A stretch of 14,355 nucleotides of DNA from Marinosulfonomonas sp. (GCA_026989405.1 JALSJL010000326.1:1-14355), one strand, 5' to 3'; positions 1 to 6,798 are shown, numbered from the stretch's first letter. Numbers and translations: made by a program. Notes: generated by a model from the letters alone, not told the origin.

Positions 1-213
1 GGTTCGCACCTTGGGTTGCATCCAAAGGCGCCCTATGTGTGGCGTCGCGGGTCGCAATACCGCGCGGCGGGGGATTTCCCGTCGGGCACAGTTATGCGCC
101 AGCTGATGGTGATCGCCCGCGAAAAAGGCGTGCCGCTTGAAGCGGAACACCTGATTTTCGGGCTGGACGAGGTCGAGCTGGAAAAGTTGCTGGCCGAGCA
201 GGTGGCGGCATGA
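1..213 (+). CDS. C-terminal part of an unrecognised small protein (truncated by window edge)
   Basis: The frame is open from the first base of the window and stops with TGA at 211-213, so this is the C-terminal 70 or so residues of a longer gene. A TTG at 16 could be a start, but nothing resembling a ribosome site precedes it, and the upstream codons (GSHLG) are also open. The visible part has a basic, aromatic stretch (PYVWRRGSQYR), then a helical tail ending in DEVELEKLLAEQVAA. I do not recognise a family. It is convergent with the DUF4145 gene, with 11 bases between the stop codons and no obvious terminator in the gap. It could be a small phage DNA-binding or regulatory protein, but nothing here proves that. 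Confidence 0.5.
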   Translation, partial: GSHLGLHPKAPYVWRRGSQYRAAGDFPSGTVMRQLMVIAREKGVPLEAEHLIFGLDEVELEKLLAEQVAA

Positions 214-224
214 TGGGGCAGGGT

Positions 225-875
225 TTAGTTGTTGAGCGCGTCGTCGCCATCTCGTTTGATCGAGGCCAGCCGGACTTTTTCCGGCATGGTGAAGGTGTAG
301 ACCAGGAACAGATGCGCGAATTCGCGGGCGTCCTCGACTTCTTCTTTGGTTGGTTCGAAATCTTCTTCGTGGATGGCGTCGTTGCCGTACAGGCGAACGT
401 GGTCCAGCCATTCAGCCATAGCGGTCGGGATAAGCCCGTTCTCGCTGCATTTTTTGATTTGCGCGGCAAGCATGCCTTTTTCTTCGGTAATGCCTTTAAG
501 GGCGCGCTCCATTGCTTTTCGGTAAAGGCCAGCCGCGCCATCGTAGATTTTTCCAAGGTAGGCCGCTTCTGCCGAATTAAGTGTGCGTTCGACGTTTTCG
601 GGAATGTATTGGGCGATTTGCGGTATGGGCTTCTGCGGGTAGCTGGCAATAATACTGAAGTCACCACCGGTGTTAATATTGTGATCGTTTTCCGGTTCGT
701 AACGTATCGGGACCGTATTGGAGTGCAGCTCCACCATGACGATATTTCCGCAAACACCGCATTGGCAAAGGCAATTTACGCGATTGTCTACATCGCGCTG
801 TCTGTAGCTCGATCTAACTTCAAACGCGGCTCGGTCAGAAAAACAATGAGGGCAATCCATGGCAAATGCAGACAA
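225..875 (-). CDS. DUF4145-domain protein with N-terminal Cys-rich (zinc-ribbon-like) segment
   Basis: A 216-residue protein on the reverse strand. The N-terminus has CPHC at residues 8-11 and a Cys cluster at 35-42 (C35, C37, C39, C42), which together could form a four-Cys zinc site. Residues 104-170 carry the typical DUF4145 pattern: an LYRKAMERALKGI helix, then IP..MAEWLDHVRLYGNDAIH. DUF4145 is a helical domain of unknown biochemical function, seen alone and near restriction or other defence genes; any defence role here is inference. The start is taken as TTG at 875, because AGGAGG at 888-883 lies 7 bases upstream; the internal ATG at 860 is 22 bases from that site. It is the only leftward gene in the window and overlaps the start of the rightward gene at 859, so it looks like an independently expressed accessory (moron-like) gene. 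Confidence 0.85.
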   Translation of the reverse strand: MSAFAMDCPHCFSDRAAFEVRSSYRQRDVDNRVNCLCQCGVCGNIVMVELHSNTVPIRYEPENDHNINTGGDFSIIASYPQKPIPQIAQYIPENVERTLNSAEAAYLGKIYDGAAGLYRKAMERALKGITEEKGMLAAQIKKCSENGLIPTAMAEWLDHVRLYGNDAIHEEDFEPTKEEVEDAREFAHLFLVYTFTMPEKVRLASIKRDGDDALNN

Positions 876-1155
876 TCCAATTCCTCCTTACAATGTGGTG
901 ATCAAGCGTATCTTGAAGAATTCGCGCGATCCGGCGGATATCGCCGAGGCATTGCAGCGAGAGTACACACACACGCACGACCAGGACAAGCCCGCGTTCG
1001 TAGCGGGACTGATTATGCATTACACAACGCAAATGGCGTTGCTTCAACTCCACGAACACCGGGTGTCAGCGCTTCAAATTCGCGAAGAACAGGTGACGGC
1101 AGTCGAATTATCGGTTCGCCAGTTTCTGGCCGGAAGCAAAGTTCCACCCGAATAA
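859..1155 (+). CDS. Hypothetical small phage protein, 98 aa
   Basis: A 98-residue protein I do not recognise. It starts at ATG 859 with GAGG at 848-851 about 7 bases upstream. The sequence is mostly helical and mildly charged, with no membrane segment, Cys cluster or clear motif. The middle (DPADIAEALQREYTHTHDQDKPAF) and the following long amphipathic helix (HYTTQMALLQLHEHRVSALQIREEQ) suggest a small helical bundle. It is divergent from the DUF4145 gene and the two coding starts overlap by 17 bases. A hairpin-plus-T terminator at 1232-1269 follows its stop, so it may be a single-gene transcript. An alternative long frame across the whole of 210-1391 reads through the terminator and the DUF4145 gene and is not credible. 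Confidence 0.6.
   Translation: MANADNPIPPYNVVIKRILKNSRDPADIAEALQREYTHTHDQDKPAFVAGLIMHYTTQMALLQLHEHRVSALQIREEQVTAVELSVRQFLAGSKVPPE
876..890 (-). promoter_or_regulatory. Ribosome binding site that fixes a TTG start for the DUF4145 gene
   Basis: On the reverse strand TAAGGAGGAA (890-881) gives a near-perfect Shine-Dalgarno 7 bases before TTG at 875-873. The site lies inside the first codons of the opposing gene at 859, so these bases serve both strands. Confidence 0.6.
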
Positions 1156-1231
1156 CCAGTATTACCTCCCTGTTGGGCCAGACCCGTGGCGCTACTAGCC
1201 TCGCGTTTTCGGGTCGCCAATGGTCAACTGT

Positions 1232-1269
1232 CCGCGTGTTACGTTTACGTTCACGCGGGCCTTTTTATT
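1232..1269 (+). terminator. Probable rho-independent terminator
   Basis: The stem arms are CCGCGTG (1232-1238) and CACGCGG (1252-1258) with a 13-base loop, followed after GCC by TTTTTATT (1262-1269). It sits 76 bases after the stop of the 859 gene and before the next operon. The loop is large and the T-run is offset by 3 bases, so strength is uncertain. Confidence 0.6.
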
Positions 1270-1310
1270 CGAATATCCGGGCGGCACTGTCCCCGCCGGC
1301 CGGATTTGTA

Positions 1311-1384
1311 GCCACCCCCGATTTTATTAGTTTTTGCCGTTACCCTACATTTCGGCGTCGTAACCCGTACCCGTCGGGGGTGGC
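1311..1384 (+). promoter_or_regulatory. Perfect 11-bp inverted repeat whose right arm covers the ribosome site of the 1388 gene
   Basis: GCCACCCCCGA at 1311-1321 is exactly complementary to TCGGGGGTGGC at 1374-1384, with 52 bases between. The right arm contains the only G-rich ribosome-site candidate for ATG 1388. If the arms pair in the mRNA, translation of the first operon gene would be masked. It could equally be a DNA operator. The pairing is seen in the sequence; the regulatory role is inferred. Confidence 0.45.
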
Positions 1385-1387
1385 CGC

Positions 1388-1720
1388 ATGAGTTTCGAGC
1401 CGCGCATAGCTGTTGGCCTTCGGGCATTGCATTGTGCGTTGGCCGCGAAATCCGGCCAGCTGAAAGACAAGCACCGTATGGGCTTGCTGGAGGCGGTGAT
1501 GTTCCATTGTCGCGATGATGATGTCCTTTGCGATGCAGTGCTGGCGTTTGTCGGGGATAGCCGCGCACACCAGCTGGAAGCCGGTCAGATATTCCTCGAT
1601 TTTGTAACTTCAACAGGTGTCGAGATGTCGTTCACGGCGCAGCAGCTGGAGCTAACCTTCGAGACCATCGAGGGCGAATGCGTCGAGCATTATAAAAATG
1701 CCGGAGGTGCCAATGGATAA
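1388..1720 (+). CDS. Hypothetical protein, first gene of the replication operon, 110 aa
   Basis: An unrecognised 110-residue protein starting at ATG 1388, with the G-rich segment 1376-1383 as its ribosome site. It is predicted soluble and mixed helical, with three cysteines and a central acidic stretch (MFHCRDDDVLCDAVLAFVGD). No catalytic or binding motif is clear. It opens the rightward cluster and overlaps the next gene by 8 bases (1713-1720), which suggests translational coupling. Its position before a SANT-like protein and a primase suggests an accessory of early or replication functions, but that is inference from context only. Expression may be affected by the inverted repeat at 1311-1384. 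Confidence 0.6.
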   Translation: MSFEPRIAVGLRALHCALAAKSGQLKDKHRMGLLEAVMFHCRDDDVLCDAVLAFVGDSRAHQLEAGQIFLDFVTSTGVEMSFTAQQLELTFETIEGECVEHYKNAGGANG

Positions 1721-2051
1721 ACCGTTTCGCCTTTCGCTTGCAGATCAGGTGATGATCAACGCCGCCGCCCGGCTGGTGGTCGATACCGTTTCCGATCGGA
1801 ACATGATCGCAGACGATATCGCCACCCTGCGGGAGGTGTTGCTGTTTACCAGTCGGGAATTTCCGATGGTTGGTCGTTTGGCCAAGGCTTGCGACGATCT
1901 GGAAGCGGCGCATGGGGATTATTTGAAAGCCGGAAACGCGGAATGGGTTCGTGCGAAGTTCGAGGCGAGTACCGCGCTTTGCGCGCTATTTCGTTGGCGG
2001 CACGCGCTGGCCCTCGATGCGTTCCGGACAAGTCAGGAGAATGCAGCATGA
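1713..2051 (+). CDS. Hypothetical helical protein, 112 aa
   Basis: An unrecognised 112-residue protein. I choose ATG 1713, because GGAGG at 1703-1707 is 5 bases upstream; an in-frame ATG at 1698 would lie ahead of that site. Most of the chain looks helical (LADQVMINAAARLVVDTV; LAKACDDLEAAHGDYLKAG) and it lacks membrane segments and Cys-based sites. It overlaps the gene before by 8 bases and the next by an ATGA, so it is part of the coupled operon. No function can be assigned. Confidence 0.6.
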   Translation: MDKPFRLSLADQVMINAAARLVVDTVSDRNMIADDIATLREVLLFTSREFPMVGRLAKACDDLEAAHGDYLKAGNAEWVRAKFEASTALCALFRWRHALALDAFRTSQENAA

Positions 2052-3019
2052 ATTTGGATGTAGAAACACCGCTTGAGGCGGTTCTGGAAACGGTTGAAGT
2101 CGAGATCGCGCGCTTGCAAGGCGTGAAGGCGGGCATCGAGGATATTCTAGGTAATGTAGCACCGGCGGATCCTGTCGATTTTGTTGTAGACACAGAGATG
2201 TTGCTTGAGGTGGGTGTCGATATGGAGGCGTTTAGCGAAAGCGTTAAAGACCTTCTCGAAATTTTCAAACAGGTCGCCAATCGCGATCCAGAAGTTGTTA
2301 CGGGAATGGATTTCGCCAAGGCTGAAAGTGAAAGCGCGAAGGTCGACGCGCAGGTTTTGCAGGAACTGCGCACAGGTTTGGGCGAAGTTGTTACGGATAC
2401 GCCAGACGAGCCACCCGCACCCCCGCACCCGGATGAAGTGTCGAAGTTTCTGAAGAACCCGCCAAAGCCAAAACTGAAGATCAAAAAAACCGTGGCGACA
2501 AAGAAAGATTTCGGGCCACGGAAGCTAAAGGCCTGGACGGATGAAGACTTTGCAATCCTGCGCGAGATGACAGCAGCCCAAAAACCTGCCGCCGAGATTG
2601 CAAAACGGCTGGGGCGAGCGGTTCAGTCAATTTATCAAGCGAAATTCAAGCTGGGCATTACGAACGGGGCGTTAGCTAAAGCCGAACCCGTGGGGAAGAG
2701 CGCTTCCACCCCTAATGCAAAACCCGAAAAACCGATGGCGCCGGAGCAAGATCACCGGCAGACAATCATTCGCCCCGGACCATCTGACAGCAGCTGGTCT
2801 GTGTTTGATGATCTGGAGCTGGTTCGTATGTTTGCGAGCGGATCCGGAAAAAGTGACATCGCGATCGTATTGGAGCGGACACAGCAGGAATGTGTCGATC
2901 GCTTCAACGGGTTGATCGGGCCAAATCGCCGCGTACTTGGTGCGCAAGAGCAGCTGGTCAAAGATTTGCAGGTGTTGTGTTGGCGGGCCGAGCGAGCCGC
3001 AGAGGTTGCCGCACAATGA
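2048..3019 (+). CDS. Two SANT/Myb-like domain protein, probable DNA binding
   Basis: A 323-residue protein starting at ATG 2048, with GGAG about 8 bases upstream and a 4-base overlap with the previous stop. Residues 1-110 are acidic and helical, likely coiled-coil or oligomerising. Residues 120-160 are a Pro/Lys-rich linker. Residues 161-204 form a SANT/Myb-like helix-turn-helix (KAWTDEDFAILREM, then IAKRLGRAVQSIYQAKFKLGI). A second, more divergent copy lies at 249-291 (SSWSVFDDLELVRMF, then IAIVLERTQQECVDRF). Two such domains suggest recognition of repeated or bipartite DNA sites. It lies just upstream of the primase with an ATGA overlap, so a role as origin-recognition or replication regulator, perhaps at the repeats near 6576-6848, is a fair hypothesis. 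A transcription regulator is the alternative. Confidence 0.7.
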   Translation: MNLDVETPLEAVLETVEVEIARLQGVKAGIEDILGNVAPADPVDFVVDTEMLLEVGVDMEAFSESVKDLLEIFKQVANRDPEVVTGMDFAKAESESAKVDAQVLQELRTGLGEVVTDTPDEPPAPPHPDEVSKFLKNPPKPKLKIKKTVATKKDFGPRKLKAWTDEDFAILREMTAAQKPAAEIAKRLGRAVQSIYQAKFKLGITNGALAKAEPVGKSASTPNAKPEKPMAPEQDHRQTIIRPGPSDSSWSVFDDLELVRMFASGSGKSDIAIVLERTQQECVDRFNGLIGPNRRVLGAQEQLVKDLQVLCWRAERAAEVAAQ

Positions 3020-4149
3020 GCTTCCCGACCTTTCAGGAAATTGTAGATGCGTTGCAGGCCCGTCCATTGGACGTGGCGCAGCGCTATGCACCTGGAGGGC
3101 ACGTTGATACTGGCAAATACTGGGCCTTGTGTCCGTGGCGTCAGGATAAGCGGATTGGGTCGTTTTATGTGAACTTGTCGGGTAGCCATGCTGGCCGGTT
3201 CATGGATCATTCCAGTGGCGAGCATGGCGATATGCTGGATTTGATCCAGAAGGTTTTGAACCTCGATCGGCGCGATGCATTAACCGAAGCGCGCGCGTTT
3301 TTGGGTATGGACGAGGAAACGCCGACGCAAGCAGCCCTTCGCGCGCGGCAAGCCAAGCGTGCCAAGGATCAGCAGGAAATTGATGCCAAGGCCGCAATTG
3401 CCAATAAGACGAAGAAAAGCAGGAATGCGCAGGGTATGTATTTGCGATCGGACGAGCGGATCATTGATACGCCGGTGGCGAAATATCTGTCCGGCCGTGC
3501 GATCGGGATCGAGCGACTGGGGCGCACGCCACATTCAATCCGGTTTCACGATGCGCTGCCTTACAGCCACACGGATAAAGAAACCGGCGAGATCGTTGAA
3601 GGCAATTGGCCGGCGATGGTTACCGCGATTTACGGCCCTGCGATCGAGGGTGGCGGAAAGCCTGCGTTCTGGGGCGTGCATCGCACCTGGTTGTCGCGGC
3701 GGGAAGATGGCAGTTGGGGTAAGGCTGACGTGCCCAATCCAAAGAAAAGTTATGGCCAGCTAAAGGGCGGATATATCCGGCTTTGGGCTGGCATTGGTCC
3801 GCGCGGTGGCAAAGGTGCGCCTTTGTCAAAAGCGACGGCCGGATCCCGCGTTTATATCACCGAGGGCATCGAGGACGGATTGAGCGTTGCGGTGCTGAAG
3901 CCTGAAGCACGGGTGCTTGTGGCGACAACGTTGGGCAACATCCGCGAGATGTTACTGCCAGCCTCGATTTCACATGTGACGATCGTTGCGGATAATGACC
4001 CGCACCCCGAGCAATCCCGCCAGATCGATATGGCCTGCAGCCGCTTTGCCCGTGAAGGGCGCAAGGTGGATGTGTGGCGCAACGAGTATGGCGGTAAAGA
4101 TCTAAACGAGGCCTTGGTGGCAGCAATGAAAGAGGATGGAGCGGCATGA
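3016..4149 (+). CDS. Toprim-domain DNA primase, phage type
   Basis: A 377-residue protein starting at ATG 3016, overlapping the previous stop by ATGA. Residues 33-80 resemble the N-terminal CHC2 zinc region of phage primases (ALCPWRQDKRIGSFYV, then RFMDHSSGEHGDMLDLI), but only C39 remains of the usual Cys/His set, so zinc binding is probably lost or altered. Residues 100-140 are a charged linker. The Toprim domain spans about 276-370: catalytic Glu in ITEGIEDGLSVA (E283) and the metal-binding acidic pair in VADND (D326, D328), with a KDLNEAL end typical of phage Toprim_3-type proteins. It would make RNA primers for phage DNA synthesis together with the helicase encoded at 4566. The lack of an obvious fused helicase domain agrees with the separate helicase gene. 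Confidence 0.85.
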   Translation: MSFPTFQEIVDALQARPLDVAQRYAPGGHVDTGKYWALCPWRQDKRIGSFYVNLSGSHAGRFMDHSSGEHGDMLDLIQKVLNLDRRDALTEARAFLGMDEETPTQAALRARQAKRAKDQQEIDAKAAIANKTKKSRNAQGMYLRSDERIIDTPVAKYLSGRAIGIERLGRTPHSIRFHDALPYSHTDKETGEIVEGNWPAMVTAIYGPAIEGGGKPAFWGVHRTWLSRREDGSWGKADVPNPKKSYGQLKGGYIRLWAGIGPRGGKGAPLSKATAGSRVYITEGIEDGLSVAVLKPEARVLVATTLGNIREMLLPASISHVTIVADNDPHPEQSRQIDMACSRFAREGRKVDVWRNEYGGKDLNEALVAAMKEDGAA

Positions 4150-4322
4150 GGAATAGCATTTTTGGCCTGATTTATGGTCTAGGCGTTGGATCCGCTCAAT
4201 CAGATCTTGGTAGATCCCGACCGGTTGGCCAGAAGTTGCCAGGCAAGGTGTCGAGCGAGCGCGCGTCCGATTTATCGAACACACACGCCAGTGGGGTCAC
4301 TTACCCGATGGTAGCCGCATGA
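4146..4322 (+). CDS. Small hypothetical ORF, 58 aa, coupled to the primase gene
   Basis: This ORF starts at ATG 4146 in a 4-base overlap with the primase stop, with GGAG at 4138-4141 and AGAGGA at 4131-4136 upstream, and ends at TGA 4320-4322. The product begins MRNSIFGLIYGLGVGSAQ, mildly hydrophobic, then becomes polar; no family is recognised. In its favour are the ribosome site and the ATGA overlap. Against it, another frame over 4214-4378 reads more like a natural protein (see the 4319 entry and the finding on this region). It may be a real micro-protein or the start of a frameshifted gene. Confidence 0.4.
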   Translation: MRNSIFGLIYGLGVGSAQSDLGRSRPVGQKLPGKVSSERASDLSNTHASGVTYPMVAA

Positions 4323-4378
4323 CGCGCCAGAGACGTCGGCAGGCCGAACGTCTTGCGCTAAAGGGGCGGCTTTCGTGA
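4319..4378 (+). CDS. Tiny basic ORF, 19 aa, possibly the tail of a broken small gene
   Basis: ATG 4319 overlaps the 4146 ORF stop in an ATGA, and the frame ends at TGA 4376-4378. The product is MTRQRRRQAERLALKGRLS, very basic. The same frame is open back to 4214 without a usual start codon and reads WPEVARQGVERARVRFIEH before the ATG, so the 19 codons may be the end of a longer protein that has lost its start or shifted frame. No clear ribosome site precedes 4319. Confidence 0.25.
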   Translation: MTRQRRRQAERLALKGRLS

Positions 4379-4569
4379 TGGCAGATATTGCTTTGTTATT
4401 CATCGAGATATGGTGGAAAGGCGGCCTTGGCGTCTTCGTTGCATATGGAATTTATGTTGCTACCGACAATTATTCTCGTGACGGAATTCTGGAGATTTCC
4501 TTCGTCGCTGTCTTTTGGCCTTTCGTTATTCTATTCAAAATTTACGAGTGGTTGAGGTATTACCGATGA
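4378..4569 (+). CDS. Small membrane protein with two predicted transmembrane helices, 63 aa
   Basis: ATG 4378 lies 8 bases after AAGGGG; GTG 4375 in the same frame is a weaker alternative. The 63-residue product has a hydrophobic segment near residues 5-28 (IALLFIEIWWKGGLGVFVAYGIYVA) and a second near 37-55 (ILEISFVAVFWPFVILFKIY), separated by a polar loop, with a basic-aromatic end (EWLRYYR). This is an inner-membrane hairpin-like peptide. It has no recognised family. A holin-type role is possible by size and topology, but placement between primase and helicase, linked to the helicase by an ATGA overlap, argues rather for an early function. Function unknown. Confidence 0.6.
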   Translation: MADIALLFIEIWWKGGLGVFVAYGIYVATDNYSRDGILEISFVAVFWPFVILFKIYEWLRYYR

Positions 4570-6428
4570 CCAGCCAGCCTGACGATAAAACCCGCAAGCC
4601 GGACCTAAAGGTATTGCAAGGTGAGTTGGAAAACCCGACGCCGGCAACACCTGAAGACCCGCAGGATCAAGGGCAGGATCAGAAGCCGTTCCAAGAGGGC
4701 AGCTGCACCCCCAAACCCGGTGATATATTCCCGAACTGCCCCGTGGTTGCCCTTGGCGTTTACGGAGATACGTTTTTCTATCTCGATTACCTCGGGCAGC
4801 TGGCACCAGTAACGAACCACACCAAAGACCGAATGCGTGGAATATTCGGCGGTCGGTCCGAGATATTGATGAACGAATTTCCGCAATACAACAAGGGCGG
4901 CGATGTATCTGGATGGGCGCAAGAAGATACCGCCACAGCCATGACCCGCGCTTGCACCGACAAGGGTGTCTGGAACGCGTTCGAAAAGGTCCGCGGGCTT
5001 GGTGCCTGGCCGGACGGCGAGGGCGGAGCTTCGCTGCATTGTGGTGATGCGATCCTTTACAAGGGCCGGTGGAAAGCCCCGGGGGAAATTGACGGGTATG
5101 TTTACCCGTCCGCACCCCGTACCCCGCGGCCACTCGAAGAAGCTGTCGATGGTGGTGAAGGTAGTCCGGGCTACGAGCTGCAGGAAATGCTCGCCACCTG
5201 GAACTGGATGCGCGGTGACATCGATGCCTATCTGGTTTTAGGCTGGATATGCGGTGCGATGTTTGGTGGCGCCATGGATTGGCGCCCATTACTGTGGTTC
5301 ACGGGTGATGCCGGTACGGGTAAGTCGACCCTGCAAAAGCTGATCCGTTATGTGATGGGTGGCGAAGGGGCAATCCTTCAGTCAACCGATGCCACGGAAG
5401 CCTCGGTTCGCCAGTTCCTGATGCAATCGACCATTCCCGTCGCCCTCGACGAGGTCGAGGCGGAGGCAGATAACCGCAAGGTTCTGTCGGTCGTCAAGCT
5501 GGCACGTCAAGCTGCTTCGGGTGGCGTTGTGCTGCGTGGTGGTGCTGACCATAAGGGGCAGGAATTCCGTGCCCGATCGTCATTCGTGTTTTCGTCCATT
5601 CTTGTGCCGGCACTGCTGGATCAGGACATTAGCCGGATCGCGCTGCTGGAGATGTTGCCGCTGAAGCAGGGGCAGACGCCGCCTGTGATCGAGCAGAAGC
5701 AATGGCTGAAGATCGGCCGTGGTTTGCGTACGCGGATCCTCGATGGATGGCCGCGCCTGCACGAGACGCTGGAGTTGTATCGACAGGCCCTCTCGATTGC
5801 CGGGCATAACGCGCGGGGTTGCGACCAGTTTGGCACGTTGTTGACCATGGCTGATCTGGCCATGCATGACGGGATCCCCGATCAAGCGCGCGTCACAGCG
5901 TGGGCAGCCAAGCTAAGCGCGGCCGTGATCGAGGAGCAAACCGATCAGTCAACGGACTGGCAGCGTTGTATGAACCATTTGTTTGGTCAGACGCTCGACG
6001 TGTTCCGATCAGGCGAGAAGCTGACTGTTGGCCGCTGGATCCTTGGTGCGGCAGGTCTTGAAGACGAAATTGACCAGAAAAAGGCTGAACGCGCACTTTC
6101 CAGTGTTGGAATGCGGGTTTACGGCAAGGGCGAAAGCGCCCAGCTGGCGATCGCGAACGCGCACCCCGGATTGTCGGACCTGTTCAGAGACAGCCACTGG
6201 TACGCCTCCGCTGGCCTTCGTGGCGTCTGGGCGCAGGCCACCAAGCGTATCCCCGGCTCAACTGCCACGGGCATGCTGCGCTTTGATATGGTGGGTTCCA
6301 GAACCCGCAAGTTCCCCCTTAAATCCATCCCCAATCTTTTTGGCGATGACGAAGTGCTGGAGGAGGCGCAGCCTCCGCAAGCCCCGCATTCCCCTGATAA
6401 ACCTAATCCTCTAGACGATTTCGCGTGA
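4566..6428 (+). CDS. Phage replicative helicase, SF3-like/AAA+ ATPase
   Basis: A 620-residue protein starting at ATG 4566, with GAGG at 4554-4557 and an ATGA overlap with the previous gene. Residues 1-50 are a Pro/Gln/Asp-rich disordered tail. Residues 50-200 are an N-terminal domain I cannot name. The ATPase core has Walker A GDAGTGKST at 247-255 and Walker B VALDE at 292-296, followed by an SFVFSSI strand near 339-345 where SF3-type helicases carry a sensor region. The layout (long N-terminus, central ATPase, helical C-terminus) resembles D5/VirE-like phage helicases that work with a primase; here the primase is the separate Toprim gene upstream. It should unwind DNA at the phage origin, and the repeat-rich candidate origin begins about 150 bases downstream. 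The acidic Pro-rich C-terminal tail ending LDDFA could be a partner-binding tail. Confidence 0.75.
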   Translation: MTSQPDDKTRKPDLKVLQGELENPTPATPEDPQDQGQDQKPFQEGSCTPKPGDIFPNCPVVALGVYGDTFFYLDYLGQLAPVTNHTKDRMRGIFGGRSEILMNEFPQYNKGGDVSGWAQEDTATAMTRACTDKGVWNAFEKVRGLGAWPDGEGGASLHCGDAILYKGRWKAPGEIDGYVYPSAPRTPRPLEEAVDGGEGSPGYELQEMLATWNWMRGDIDAYLVLGWICGAMFGGAMDWRPLLWFTGDAGTGKSTLQKLIRYVMGGEGAILQSTDATEASVRQFLMQSTIPVALDEVEAEADNRKVLSVVKLARQAASGGVVLRGGADHKGQEFRARSSFVFSSILVPALLDQDISRIALLEMLPLKQGQTPPVIEQKQWLKIGRGLRTRILDGWPRLHETLELYRQALSIAGHNARGCDQFGTLLTMADLAMHDGIPDQARVTAWAAKLSAAVIEEQTDQSTDWQRCMNHLFGQTLDVFRSGEKLTVGRWILGAAGLEDEIDQKKAERALSSVGMRVYGKGESAQLAIANAHPGLSDLFRDSHWYASAGLRGVWAQATKRIPGSTATGMLRFDMVGSRTRKFPLKSIPNLFGDDEVLEEAQPPQAPHSPDKPNPLDDFA

Positions 6429-6502
6429 GTTGATATGACCTTGAACCCCACACCCCAAGCCTGCCATCCGCAACCCGCACCCAGACCCGTGGACGGAAGC
6501 CA

Positions 6503-6539
6503 AAATACGCAAAAAGCCGAGGGTTGCCTTTGCGTATTT
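6503..6539. repeat. Perfect 11-bp inverted repeat
   Basis: AAATACGCAAA (6503-6513) and TTTGCGTATTT (6529-6539) are exact complements with 15 bases between. No T-run follows, so it is not a usual terminator. It could be a dimer binding site or a hairpin flanking the origin region. Confidence 0.6.
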
Positions 6540-6575
6540 CGCGTAAAGGTTGCGTTTGCACGCCATGGGTTAGGG

Positions 6576-6629
6576 GTGCAACGGTTTGAAAGCGTTGCAC
6601 CAAATGTTGCACCAAATGTTGCACCGTTT
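6576..6629. repeat. Left iteron group: one forward heptamer and three 12-base tandem units in reverse
   Basis: GTGCAACGGTTT lies at 6576-6587 in forward orientation. Three tandem 12-mers follow: GTTGCACCAAAT (6594-6605), GTTGCACCAAAT (6606-6617) and GTTGCACCGTTT (6618-6629). The 12-base period is close to one helical turn and would place bound proteins on nearly the same face. Confidence 0.75.
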
Positions 6630-6659
6630 ATTGTGTTAAAACAAAGACTTAACCACCTA

Positions 6660-6675
6660 GTGCAACGGTGCAACG
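6660..6675. repeat. Two tandem 8-mers, forward
   Basis: GTGCAACG at 6660-6667 is repeated exactly at 6668-6675. The spacing is 8 bases, not 12, so the two would present on different faces of the helix. Confidence 0.7.
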
Positions 6676-6737
6676 TAATCTGTAGCACTTCCCCGTATGC
6701 GGGCGCACATGCGGCCGTGCCCACGCGCGCGAGTGTG

Positions 6738-6761
6738 CGTTGCACCGTTGCACCGTTGCAC
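6738..6761. repeat. Three tandem 8-mers, reverse
   Basis: CGTTGCAC occurs three times in a row at 6738-6745, 6746-6753 and 6754-6761. These are reverse complements of the 8-mers at 6660-6675, mirroring them across a GC-rich centre (6676-6737). Confidence 0.75.
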
Positions 6762-6798
6762 TACTACACTTATCTTATTGATATATATAAGTATTTAA
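6762..6798. other. AT-rich tract, possible DNA unwinding element
   Basis: 31 of 37 bases are A or T, including TATATATAA. Small inverted repeats lie within or beside it: CACTTA (6767-6772) with TAAGTG (6796-6801), and CTTAT (6769-6773) with ATAAG (6787-6791). It sits between two iteron groups, where melting would be expected in an iteron origin. Confidence 0.5.

Noticed and set aside
92..757. 221-codon reverse open frame
   Set aside because: It is a shifted-frame shadow of the DUF4145 gene, rich in Pro, Ser, Arg and Thr with no domain pattern, while the DUF4145 frame has a ribosome site and family motifs.
210..1391. 393-codon forward open frame across the left block
   Set aside because: It runs antisense to the DUF4145 gene, covers the 859 gene in another frame and passes through a terminator. 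Its composition is not protein-like.
4378..4569. Holin call for the two-helix membrane peptide
   Set aside because: Size and topology would allow it, but no endolysin or spanin lies nearby and it is embedded in the replication operon, so I left the function open.
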